Shown: one piece after another, positions 9,477-17,017 of the stretch
How the letters are laid out: each line of letters opens with the position of its first letter
How positions within the stretch are numbered: position 1 is the first letter of the stretch
Source of the DNA: JADJPO01 sp963828555
GTDB taxonomy: Bacteria > Actinomycetota > Actinomycetes > Actinomycetales > Kineosporiaceae
Direction: 5' to 3'
Length of the DNA: 64,000 bases
Assembly: GCA_963828555.1 (NCBI GenBank)
Contig: CAWHEL010000002.1
Location: 1,736,001 to 1,800,000, forward strand
Made by a program: the position numbers and the translations under genes
The notes under the pieces: model-generated
The model's input: the letters and a program-made list of their open reading frames with translations, nothing else
The model's database searches: none
Told to the model about the DNA's origin: nothing

Positions 9477-9540
9477 TCAACCCAGGCGAGCGGCTCGCAG
9501 CACGTCCCCGCCCCGCCCACGACGACCCGAGGAGCTTTTG

Positions 9541-9984
9541 GTGAGCGTCACGGCTGACACGCCCGTCCCGTCTGTTCTGTTCGTCTGCGTGAAGAACGGG
9601 GGCAAGTCCCAGATGGCCGCCGCTCTGATGCGCCAGGCGGGCGGCGAGCGGGTCGAGGTCCATTCGGCAGGAACCCACCCCGGGACCGCACTGAACGCCG
9701 AGTCGGCGTCCGCGGTCGCCGAGGTCGGGGCATCCATGCGCGGGGAGTACCCCAAGGCCATCGACCCCCTTCTACTCGCCCGGGTCGATCGAGTCATCGT
9801 CCTGGGCGGCGAAGCCGTCGTCGATCCCGTCGTGGGGATGGCCGGCACGATCCAGACCTGGGAGACGGTCGAACCGTCGCACGACGGGATCGAGGGGATC
9901 GAGCGGATGCGGTTGATCCGCGACGACATCGCAGCCCGGGTCGAGATCCTCCTGGCCGAGCTGACCCGTTCCCGCTCCATCTGA
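9541..9984 (+). CDS. arsC: arsenate reductase resembling mycothiol-dependent ArsC
   Basis: This 147-residue enzyme has the active loop VLFVCVKNGGKSQMAA. The catalytic cysteine is followed five residues later by lysine instead of arginine. From memory, this GGKSQMAA form and the downstream PKAIDPLLL resemble Corynebacterium arsenate-mycothiol transferases, which form an arseno-mycothiol adduct resolved by mycoredoxin. The GTG at 9541 is chosen because AGGAG (9530-9534) sits six bases upstream; an in-frame TTG three bases earlier is less well spaced. It follows the fusion gene by 64 bp and precedes arsD by 21 bp. Confidence 0.87.
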   Translation: MSVTADTPVPSVLFVCVKNGGKSQMAAALMRQAGGERVEVHSAGTHPGTALNAESASAVAEVGASMRGEYPKAIDPLLLARVDRVIVLGGEAVVDPVVGMAGTIQTWETVEPSHDGIEGIERMRLIRDDIAARVEILLAELTRSRSI

Positions 9985-10005
9985 TTGCCTATCCGAGGAG
10001 TTCGC

Positions 10006-10404
10006 ATGCCCGTCGTTCGTGTCTTCGAGCCCGCCCTGTGCTGCAACACCGGCGTCTGCGGGCCCGAACTGGACCAGGCCCTGGTCACGTTCACTGCGGA
10101 CCTGAACCATCTCCAGAGCATCGGGGCCGACATTCAGCGGCACAACCTGGCCAACGATCCCTCGGCGTTCGCGGCCGTCGACTCGGTCCGGGCCTTCCTT
10201 CAGGTCGCCGGATCTCAAGGACTGCCGCTGACACAGGTCGACGGAGTCACCGTGCAGACCGGCACCTACCCGAACCGCGAGCAGCTGATCCGGTTCGCCG
10301 GCCTCACGCCCGGTCCGGGCCCAGATATCCCGTCGACGTCGGGAGTGCGGTTGGCGCTGGACGTCCTGCCGGACGCGGGATGCGGGCCGTCCGGATGCTG
10401 CTGA
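10006..10404 (+). CDS. arsD: arsenic metallochaperone ArsD
   Basis: The 132-residue protein starts at the ATG at 10006 after a GAGGAG ribosome site. It has the signature CCNTGVCG near residue 11: the vicinal pair and third cysteine that carry As(III) to ArsA. A second vicinal pair ends the chain (CGPSGCC), as in some ArsD proteins. The middle (SIGADIQRHNLANDPSAF) matches the family core. ArsD delivers arsenite to the ATPase encoded 43 bp downstream, so the two form a functional unit. Confidence 0.92.
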   Translation: MPVVRVFEPALCCNTGVCGPELDQALVTFTADLNHLQSIGADIQRHNLANDPSAFAAVDSVRAFLQVAGSQGLPLTQVDGVTVQTGTYPNREQLIRFAGLTPGPGPDIPSTSGVRLALDVLPDAGCGPSGCC

Positions 10405-10447
10405 CCCCGACCGATCACCGTCGCAGCTCACGGCCAGGAATCGTCCG

Positions 10448-12238
10448 ATGACCGAGATGAGCTTCCTGCAGAACCCCCCACGGTTCCTGTTCTTCACCGG
10501 CAAAGGCGGAGTAGGGAAGACCTCCCTGGCCTGCGCGACGGCAGTGCATCTGGCCCGAAACCGTCGGGTTCTGCTGGTCAGCACGGACCCGGCGTCCAAC
10601 GTCGCACAGGTCTTCGGCGCCACCATCGGCAACACGATCACGGCCATCGAGGCCGTGCCGGGGCTCAGCGCTCTGGAGATCGACCCCGAGCAGGCCGTGG
10701 AGGCCTACCGCGAACGCATCATCGCCCCAGTGCGTGGGCTGTTGCCGGACGCGGAGATCGCCTCCATCACCGAGCAGCTCTCAGGGTCCTGCACAACGGA
10801 GATCGCCTCGTTCAACGAGTTCACCGACCTCCTCGCCGACCCTTCCCTGACGATCGCGTTCGATCACGTGATCTTCGATACAGCACCCACCGGGCACACG
10901 ATCCGTCTACTGCAACTGCCCGGGTCCTGGACCGACTTCCTCACTGCCGGAAAGGGAGACGCCTCCTGCCTCGGGCCGATGGCCGGCCTGGACAAGCAGC
11001 GTTCGAGCTACGCGCGAGCCGTGGACGCCTTGAAGGACGCCGCGCAGACCCGGCTGATCCTGGTGGCCCGCGCTCAGGTCTCCGCCCTGGCCGAAGCCGC
11101 ACGCACCCACCACGAACTCGAACAGATCGGGATCAGGGGCGAGCATCTTGTGATCAACGGGATGATGCCTGCCGACGCCGAACTCGACGAGCCAGATGAG
11201 CTGGTGCACGCCATCCGCCGGCGTGAGGCGGCAGCCGTGGCCGCCATGCCCAAGCACCTCGCATCACTGCATCAGGACATCTGTGAACTCAGGACGTGGA
11301 ACATCGTCGGAGTCCAGGCCCTCGCCCGGCTGTTCACCGCCGGTGCTCCACTGAGCGAACCGGCCGAGGCGCCACACGTGTCTGTGCCGGAGGCACCCCT
11401 CGTGCGTCTGGTCGACGCCCTGGAATCTGATGGACACGGTCTCATCCTGTGCATGGGCAAGGGCGGAGTCGGTAAGACGACCATCGCCGCCGCTATCGCG
11501 GTCGCCCTCGCCGAGCGTGGCCACGATGTCCTCCTCACCACCACCGACCCGGCCGCCCACCTCACCCGCACCGTGGGCACAGACGTCGACAACCTGCAGA
11601 TCTCACGGATCGATCCCGCCGGAGCGACTCGCGCCTACCGGGAGCGGATCATGCTCACCAAAGGCAAGGACCTCGACGACGCCGGGCGAGCGATCCTGGC
11701 CGAAGACCTCGAATCACCATGTACCGAGGAGGTCGCGGTATTCGGCCAGTTCTCTCGCGTGATCGCCCAAGCGCGACGCCGTTTCGTGGTCGTCGACACC
11801 GCCCCCACTGGGCACACCCTGCTCCTGCTCGACGCTGCCGGGTCCTACCACCGCGAGATCCTCCGCCAACTCGGCGACTCGGCGCATCTGCGCACACCCT
11901 TGATGCACCTACAGGATCCCGCCCACACCAAGATGATCCTCGTCACGGCACCCGAACCCACACCCGTGGCTGAGGCGCTGGCCCTTCAGGAAGACCTGCA
12001 GCGTGCAGGGATCCATCCCTGGGCCTGGGTCATCAACAACTCCATCGCTGCCGCGCATCCCACCTCGACATTCATGCGCCGCCGAGCCGCGGCGGAGGTT
12101 GAGCACATCGCCCGGGTGACCAGCAGCGCCGCCCGCGTCGCAATCATTGCCCAGCAGACCACCGAGCCCGTCGGGCAGGACCAACTCTCACGCATGGTCT
12201 CTCCGACATTTCTCTCGGAAGCAACGCTGGCCCCATAG
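10448..12238 (+). CDS. arsA: arsenite-transporting ATPase ArsA, two-domain form
   Basis: The 596-residue protein has two homologous halves, each with a deviant Walker A loop: TGKGGVGKTS near residue 17 and MGKGGVGKTT near 335. Each half also has the DTAPTGHT signature. Cysteines in SGSCTTEIASF and ESPCTEEVAVF are the expected metalloid ligands. ArsA is the cytosolic engine that couples ATP hydrolysis to an ArsB (sometimes Acr3) efflux channel. No such channel is encoded in the window. It could power the DUF318 permease, or rely on a channel elsewhere on the chromosome. Confidence 0.94.
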   Translation: MTEMSFLQNPPRFLFFTGKGGVGKTSLACATAVHLARNRRVLLVSTDPASNVAQVFGATIGNTITAIEAVPGLSALEIDPEQAVEAYRERIIAPVRGLLPDAEIASITEQLSGSCTTEIASFNEFTDLLADPSLTIAFDHVIFDTAPTGHTIRLLQLPGSWTDFLTAGKGDASCLGPMAGLDKQRSSYARAVDALKDAAQTRLILVARAQVSALAEAARTHHELEQIGIRGEHLVINGMMPADAELDEPDELVHAIRRREAAAVAAMPKHLASLHQDICELRTWNIVGVQALARLFTAGAPLSEPAEAPHVSVPEAPLVRLVDALESDGHGLILCMGKGGVGKTTIAAAIAVALAERGHDVLLTTTDPAAHLTRTVGTDVDNLQISRIDPAGATRAYRERIMLTKGKDLDDAGRAILAEDLESPCTEEVAVFGQFSRVIAQARRRFVVVDTAPTGHTLLLLDAAGSYHREILRQLGDSAHLRTPLMHLQDPAHTKMILVTAPEPTPVAEALALQEDLQRAGIHPWAWVINNSIAAAHPTSTFMRRRAAAEVEHIARVTSSAARVAIIAQQTTEPVGQDQLSRMVSPTFLSEATLAP

Positions 12239-12579
12239 GGGCAACCGAGAGGACCTCCGCCGACACGGACCTGGAGCAGGCGACCTCTCGCGCGCTGTGG
12301 GAAATCGAGGTTCGTCCGCCAAGTAGCAACGCACTGTTGATCGCTTCCACCGCCGAGCATGTGCTGCGGTGGGCGCTGCCGGGCACCTGGCCGAGATGTC
12401 TCCATGGGCGTACCTTCGAAAGCGTGGTGACATCGGTGCCGTGCGCTCAGGCGCACTGGCGCCTGCCCAGCTACGCGACCTGCGACGCAGACGACGCCTG
12501 CAACTGACCGGCACCCAACTCAGCCTGCCAGTCGTCGCTCACGTCCACTTCGTCGTCCCATGGTCGGTAGGAGAAACCA
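12239..12579. other. intergenic region, no recognised gene
   Basis: 341 bp between arsA and the EamA transporter gene. One plus-strand frame stays open from about 12242 to 12505 but has no recognisable domain and no good start. TAGGAG just before 12580 is the transporter's ribosome site. No terminator with a T-run is seen. Confidence 0.5.
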
Positions 12580-13509
12580 ATGTTCACCCTTCGAGACTTC
12601 CGTTTTGCCTGGCTCCTGATCGCCGCGGCCGCCTGCTGGGGATTCGCTACTGCAGTCAGCAAGTCCGCGCTGTCTGCCTTCGACCCCCTCGCGCTGCTGG
12701 TCGTCCAGCTATCGGCCAGCAGCATCTTCGTCACCCTCGCGCTACTCATCCGCCGCGAAGCGGTGTCCCGCACCGGGCAGACCACCAGACTCGCGATGCT
12801 CGGCCTCCTCAACCCCGGTCTCGCATACGCCCTGAGCCTGGCCGGGCTCACCACCATCAGCGCCAGCTTGTCCGTGCTGCTCTGGGCCGGGGAGCCGATC
12901 CTGATCCTGATCCTGGCCGTGCTGGTCCTCAAGGACCGCGTCACCCCGACAATGGCCGTGCTCATGGTCGCCGCCTTCACCGGAGTCGTGCTGATCGTCC
13001 AACAACGCGGCGACGGCGCTGCTTTGGGCGTCGCGCTCACCGTCGCCGGCGTCGCGTGCTGCGCCCTCTACACCGTGCTCTGCCGCCGGCTGCTCCTCGA
13101 CGACAGCACGCTCCCAGTGGTCCTGGTCCAGCAGCTCGCCGCCCTCGGCTTCGCCCTCGTCCTGGCCACCGGGTTCGCGGCCACCGGCAAGCTGACCTTG
13201 CCAACGTCCGTCCCAGTGCACGCCTGGCTGACCGCCATCGCCTCCGGCGTCATCTACTACGCCCTCGCATTCTGGTTCTACCTCAACGGACTACGGCGAG
13301 TTCCGGCCGCCGTTGCCGGCAGCTTCATCAACCTCATCCCCGTCTTCGGTGTCGCCGCCGGATACGCCCTGCTCGACGAACGACTCACCCCACGCCAACT
13401 TGCCGGCGCCGCCATCGTCCTGACAGCGGTAACGGTTCTCGCACTCAAGTCCGCCCAAGACACACCAGCAGCTACCCCAGCAGGCCACGACCAGGCCCCT
13501 ACGCACTAG
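12580..13509 (+). CDS. EamA/DMT-superfamily transporter
   Basis: A 309-residue polytopic membrane protein with about ten hydrophobic helices in two EamA repeats: first repeat FAWLLIAAAACWGFATAVSK, second near ALTVAGVACCALYTVLC. The conserved end pattern is GSFINLIPVFGVAAGYALLDERLT. These proteins export amino acids, metabolites or drugs; the substrate is not predictable here. TAGGAG precedes the ATG. It lies last in the rightward ars run but 341 bp away, so a role in arsenic resistance is only positional. Confidence 0.85.
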   Translation: MFTLRDFRFAWLLIAAAACWGFATAVSKSALSAFDPLALLVVQLSASSIFVTLALLIRREAVSRTGQTTRLAMLGLLNPGLAYALSLAGLTTISASLSVLLWAGEPILILILAVLVLKDRVTPTMAVLMVAAFTGVVLIVQQRGDGAALGVALTVAGVACCALYTVLCRRLLLDDSTLPVVLVQQLAALGFALVLATGFAATGKLTLPTSVPVHAWLTAIASGVIYYALAFWFYLNGLRRVPAAVAGSFINLIPVFGVAAGYALLDERLTPRQLAGAAIVLTAVTVLALKSAQDTPAATPAGHDQAPTH

Positions 13510-13669
13510 CCGGATCCACTCAGGCTGCAAGGGGTCGTCCCGGCACCGAGTCGCCGGCCGAGCTCTGGCGGTCGGCTCGTCACCGAGTGGTTCGATCCAC
13601 AGCGGCCATTCGGCTGCCTGGATGCGTCCTCGGCGCAGATGCCGTGTTTGAGAGCGGCCGGGTGGACCG

Positions 13670-13903
13670 TCACGCCGCGAAGTGGGCAATCGCAGCGCGG
13701 ATGGCTTCAGACCTACTCATGGCGTTCTTGGCTGCCGCCGCGTCCAGGGCGTCGAGTTCTTCGGCGGTGAGCCGGACGGCGACCACCTGCATGGGCTCGG
13801 CTCCGCGGCCCGGGCGGCCGCGACCGCGTCGCTTCAACTCCTCCACGTCGTAGCCCGCCTCGGCCTCGTCGGCCCACTTCTCGATCTGCTCCTCCGTCAC
13901 CAC
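13670..13903 (-). CDS. ribbon-helix-helix (CopG-like) DNA-binding protein, possible antitoxin
   Basis: A 77-residue protein whose C-terminal part, VVAVRLTAEELDALDAAAAKNAMSRSEAIRAAI, is a clear ribbon-helix-helix fold. The N-terminal part is acidic and ends in a basic GRGRPGRG tract. Such proteins are antitoxins or small autoregulators. No toxin gene follows within the 160 bp before the EamA gene end, so it is either orphaned or a solo regulator of the element. Its promoter side contains GTAAGACGAAAATCTCGTC, which may be the operator. Confidence 0.75.
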   Translation of the reverse strand: MVTEEQIEKWADEAEAGYDVEELKRRGRGRPGRGAEPMQVVAVRLTAEELDALDAAAAKNAMSRSEAIRAAIAHFAA

Positions 13904-14238
13904 AGGTTTATCGTAAGACGAAAATCTCGTCGGCGTTCAGAACGGGGCACCGGTGTGCCCACGTTCCGACCCCCCCGGAGGACGACCTGGCACCCGAGAT
14001 CGCCCGCCGGCCCGCACTCCGGGTCGGGCTGGGGGTCCGCGTCGGTCGCGACCTCAACGTGACTGCTGCCCGCTGCTGAGAACCGAAGTGAGAACCATGG
14101 CCGCTGCATCCGCGGTAACTCACGGTCAGCAGGGAGGCCAAGGGGTGCGACACCATCTTGGTATACCTGCAGCTCAGGGGCCATTCTCGGGCACTTGCGG
14201 CGACCAGTGGATCACAATTGTTACTCTCCGTAGCAGAG
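13904..14238. other. region left of the attachment site, no recognised gene
   Basis: No coding sequence is supported. It holds two direct TGAGAACC copies (14077-14084 and 14089-14096), 12 bp apart, which may be integrase arm-binding sites. TCCGTAG at 14227-14233 mirrors the CTACGGA that begins the tRNA-derived core. Confidence 0.5.
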
Positions 14239-14281
14239 CTACGGATCAGAAGGTTAGGGGTTCGAATCCCTTCGGGCGCGC
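14239..14281 (+). other. attachment site: 3' part of tRNA-Arg(ACG)
   Basis: The sequence from CTACGGATCAGAAGG through GGGGTTCGAATCCC to TTCGGGCGCGC equals the anticodon loop (CTACGGA, anticodon ACG), variable region, T-arm and acceptor strand of an actinobacterial tRNA-Arg. The 5' half, including the D-arm, is absent, so this is not a functional tRNA. A tRNA 3' remnant starting in the anticodon loop is the classic product of tyrosine-recombinase integration. A short inverted repeat (TCCGTAG-N5-CTACGGA) spans the left crossover edge. Confidence 0.75.
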
Positions 14282-14629
14282 TCGTGTGATGTCGCAAGAC
14301 ATCGGAAACCGCCGGACCTACGGATTGTGGGTTCGGCGATGTCGTTTGTTGGGTGGTGGGCCTGGGGGTAGGCCGCGGGGGCTGGTAGTCGCGGCGGGGG
14401 TCGATGGTGAGTTCGCGGAGGAGTTCGCCCGCTCAGCGGCCCGACGCCATGATCAGTCCCCGACAGCCCGGCTCGCAGCAACCCCACCGGCCGACGGATC
14501 CCGGCAGACGGCTGCCGCTCCCATGCTGAGCGGACCAGGTTGGCCAGGGCATCTGTCGTGGTCACTTGCTTGCCGAGTTGCTGCAGTGAATCAGGACGTC
14601 CGACGCGCCTCGTCCGCAGCTCGGCCGTC
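14282..14629. other. non-coding stretch right of the attachment site
   Basis: No gene is recognised. A perfect hairpin GATGTC-GCAA-GACATC at 14288-14303 abuts the attachment site. Confidence 0.4.
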
Positions 14630-14669
14630 AGTGCACCTTGCGATGCATTAAAGTGCACTAGCAGTGCAC
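14630..14669. promoter_or_regulatory. GTGCAC-type operator cluster upstream of the PLP enzyme gene
   Basis: AGTGCAC occurs at 14630-14636, 14652-14658 and 14663-14669. The last two also form a perfect palindrome, GTGCACT-AGC-AGTGCAC (14653-14669). It lies about 70 bp before the PLP enzyme start, with a weak -10-like CATTAA before it. The XRE-cupin regulator encoded in the same cassette is the natural candidate to bind here. Confidence 0.45.
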
Positions 14670-14736
14670 GGTGACGCAGCGCTCGACCAGTCACCAGAGT
14701 CGGGCGGCTGCGCGGTTCGAGGTGAGGGGCGCGACG

Positions 14737-15984
14737 ATGACCACCCGCAGCGAGACCGGCGGCACGACAGCGGGAGAGCGCCCGGACAAGCACGACTACG
14801 CGACCCTGTCCGAGCAGTCGTGGGCGGTGCACGGCGGTAATCGTCCGGATCTGACCACGGGCGCGATCCGCACTCCGATCATCATGGCCAACTCCTACCG
14901 GCTGCCGTACGACCCGTCCTCGCTCCCCGACGACGACCCGGACGTGCTGGTCTACACGCGTGAGTCGGGGGCCAACCAGCTGGGCCTGGAGACCAAGCTG
15001 GCCGCCGCAGAGCACGCCGAGTCGGCCGCGGTGTTCTCCACCGGCATGGCTGCGCTGCACGCGACGTTCTTCACGCTGCTCAACCCCGGAGACCACGCCG
15101 TCGTCTCCGATGTCGTCTACATGCGCACCTTCGGCCTGTTCGACGCCCTGCTGCCGGCCAAGCTCGGCATCGAGACGACGTTCGTCGACATCGCCGACGT
15201 CGACGCCGTCCGGGCAGCAGTGCGGCCCAACACCCGACTGATCCACACCGAGCTCGTTGCCAACCCCGACCTGCGCGTTGCCGATGTGTCGGCACTGGCC
15301 GCGATCGCCCACGCGGTAGGCGCCGTCCTGACGGTGGACTCGACGTTCACTCCACCGCCGCTGGCCCGCCCGCTCGACCTCGGCGCCGACGTCGTCGTGC
15401 ACTCCCTGACGAAGTTCTACAACGGGCACGGCGATGCGATGGGCGGCGCTGTCCTCGGCTCCCGACCGCTCGTCGAGCAGATCAAGCTGGGGGCGCTGCA
15501 CCATGTGGGCGGCGCGATCTCCCCGTTCAACGCCTGGCTGATCATGCGGGGGTCGGTGACGTTGCCGCTGCGGCTGCAGCGGCAGTGCGACAACGCGATG
15601 GCGGTCGCACAGTTCCTCTCCGCCGACTGCCGCGTCACCCACGTCGCCTACCCCGGCCTCGCCCAGCACCCGCAGCACGCGACGGCGGCCGCCGCGCTGC
15701 GCGGCGGATACGGCGCGGTGGTGTCGTTCGCGATCGCCGGCAGCCACACCGACCGGCTGCGGTTCGTGGACGACCTGCGGGTGATCACCTCCGCGGTGTC
15801 CCTGGGCCACGACGAGACCCTGATCGCGTACGAGCAGCACCCGCCCGACCGGGCCGCCGGGTTCGCGCCGGTCTTCCGCGAACACGGCCTGATCCGGCTC
15901 GCCGTCGGCCTGGAAGCCGCTGACGACCTGGTATCCGACCTCGACGCCGCCTTGACCACCGCCTACGGCGCGGCCCGGAGTTGA
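14737..15984 (+). CDS. PLP-dependent Cys/Met metabolism enzyme (methionine gamma-lyase / cystathionine gamma-synthase family)
   Basis: 415 residues from the ATG at 14737, preceded by GAGGTGAGGGG. The fold-type I signature is HSLTKFYNGHGDAMGG, with the PLP lysine near residue 226. YTRESGANQLGLETKLAAAEHAE and FSTGMAALHATF form the cofactor phosphate site. The family cleaves or builds C-S bonds of methionine, homocysteine or cystathionine. Neighbours (a cupin regulator, an ABM-like protein and the enamine deaminase RidA) favour a degradative lyase, because lyases release enamines that RidA hydrolyses. The exact substrate cannot be read from sequence. Confidence 0.85.
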   Translation: MTTRSETGGTTAGERPDKHDYATLSEQSWAVHGGNRPDLTTGAIRTPIIMANSYRLPYDPSSLPDDDPDVLVYTRESGANQLGLETKLAAAEHAESAAVFSTGMAALHATFFTLLNPGDHAVVSDVVYMRTFGLFDALLPAKLGIETTFVDIADVDAVRAAVRPNTRLIHTELVANPDLRVADVSALAAIAHAVGAVLTVDSTFTPPPLARPLDLGADVVVHSLTKFYNGHGDAMGGAVLGSRPLVEQIKLGALHHVGGAISPFNAWLIMRGSVTLPLRLQRQCDNAMAVAQFLSADCRVTHVAYPGLAQHPQHATAAAALRGGYGAVVSFAIAGSHTDRLRFVDDLRVITSAVSLGHDETLIAYEQHPPDRAAGFAPVFREHGLIRLAVGLEAADDLVSDLDAALTTAYGAARS

Positions 15985-16100
15985 CCATGGGCCGCCCGAC
16001 GTCGGTAGCGCAGTACAGTGCACCGCCGATGGCGTGGGCAGCCCCGACCATGAGAGCGTCAATGACACCCCGGGACGCGGTGCGGGAGAGGTGATTGTGC

Positions 16101-16694
16101 ATGGCGGATGACGCAAGCACCGAGCGCGTTCCTGAGGTCGTCGGACGGCGGGTCCGGGCCGCGCGTTCGGCCAGGGCCTGGACGTTGGACCGGCTGGCCG
16201 AGCAGAGCGGTGTCAGCCGCCGCATGATCGTGAACGTCGAGTCGGGCAGCAGCAACGCCAGCATCGCCACGCTGTTGCGCCTCGCCAGGGCGCTGGGTGT
16301 CAGCCTCGCCGAGCTGGTCAGCGACGGCTCCGACAGGCACGTCGTCACCGTGTCCACCTCTGAGTCCCGGACGCCGCTGTGGCGTGGCGACGGCGGCGGC
16401 CTCGCCGTCCTGACCGCGTCCGCGGACACCCCCGACATGCTCGAGCTGTGGGACTGGACCCTCGGCCCGAAGGAGGTCTACGACTCCGAACCGCATCGCG
16501 CCGGGACGCGCGAACTGCTGCATGTCCTGTCCGGGCACCTCCGGCTCACCGTCGACGGCACCGTTCACGAGCTACCCTCCGGTGCCGCCGCCAGCTTCCC
16601 GGGGGACGTCCCTCATGGCTACGCCAACGGCGGCAATCGCCAGGCGCGGTTCAGCCTCACCGTCTTCGAACCTCGCGCCCAGGTACGGCCATGA
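16101..16694 (+). CDS. XRE-family regulator with C-terminal cupin domain
   Basis: A 197-residue regulator. Residues about 12-70 are a lambda-repressor-like HTH (VGRRVRAARSARAWTLDRLAEQSGVSRRMIVNVESG). Residues about 110-190 are a cupin barrel (ELLHVLSGHLRLTVDG; SFPGDVPHGYANGG), with few classical metal histidines. HTH-cupin proteins usually sense a small metabolite and control the adjacent catabolic gene. The ATG at 16101 was chosen; a GTG six bases earlier is possible. Its stop overlaps the next start (ATGA), so the two are coupled. Confidence 0.85.
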   Translation: MADDASTERVPEVVGRRVRAARSARAWTLDRLAEQSGVSRRMIVNVESGSSNASIATLLRLARALGVSLAELVSDGSDRHVVTVSTSESRTPLWRGDGGGLAVLTASADTPDMLELWDWTLGPKEVYDSEPHRAGTRELLHVLSGHLRLTVDGTVHELPSGAAASFPGDVPHGYANGGNRQARFSLTVFEPRAQVRP

Positions 16695-17017
16695 TCTGCG
16701 TCCAGTTCATCTTCAAGCCGGGTGGCTACGACGAGGACTTTCACCGCCTCGACGACCAGATCGAGAAGTTCGCACGCGGCCTGCCGGGCTTCGACCGGGT
16801 CGAGACCTGGCAATCGGCCGACGGCGACGTCCTCAACGCCGTCTACTACTTCGCCGACACGCAGTCCCTGGTCCAGCTCAGCCGCTTCCCCCAGCACCTG
16901 CAGGCCAAGGAACAGGTCCAGCGCTGGTACGACGGCTACCGCATCATCGTCAGCGAGATCACCGCCACCTACGGCGACGGACGTCTCGACCCGTCCGCCG
17001 GGCCTGGGCGCCCCTAG
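16691..17017 (+). CDS. ABM/EthD-like dimeric alpha-beta barrel protein
   Basis: A 108-residue protein starting MICVQFIFKPGGYDEDFHRLDDQIEKF. The secondary-structure pattern and length fit the antibiotic-biosynthesis-monooxygenase/EthD-like ferredoxin fold, which lacks a universal catalytic residue. It is translationally coupled to the XRE-cupin gene. The stop codon (TAG, 17015-17017) lies inside the left terminal repeat of the inserted IS, so the last residues may have been altered by the insertion. Function is unknown; members include monooxygenases and stress proteins. Confidence 0.7.
   Translation: MICVQFIFKPGGYDEDFHRLDDQIEKFARGLPGFDRVETWQSADGDVLNAVYYFADTQSLVQLSRFPQHLQAKEQVQRWYDGYRIIVSEITATYGDGRLDPSAGPGRP

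Noticed and set aside
14239..14281. A functional tRNA-Arg gene
   Set aside because: The 5' acceptor strand and D-arm are missing; only the 3' part from the anticodon loop is present.
14254..16116. A 620-codon minus-strand frame over the PLP enzyme
   Set aside because: Antisense shadow; the plus strand has the PLP lysine motif and a ribosome site.
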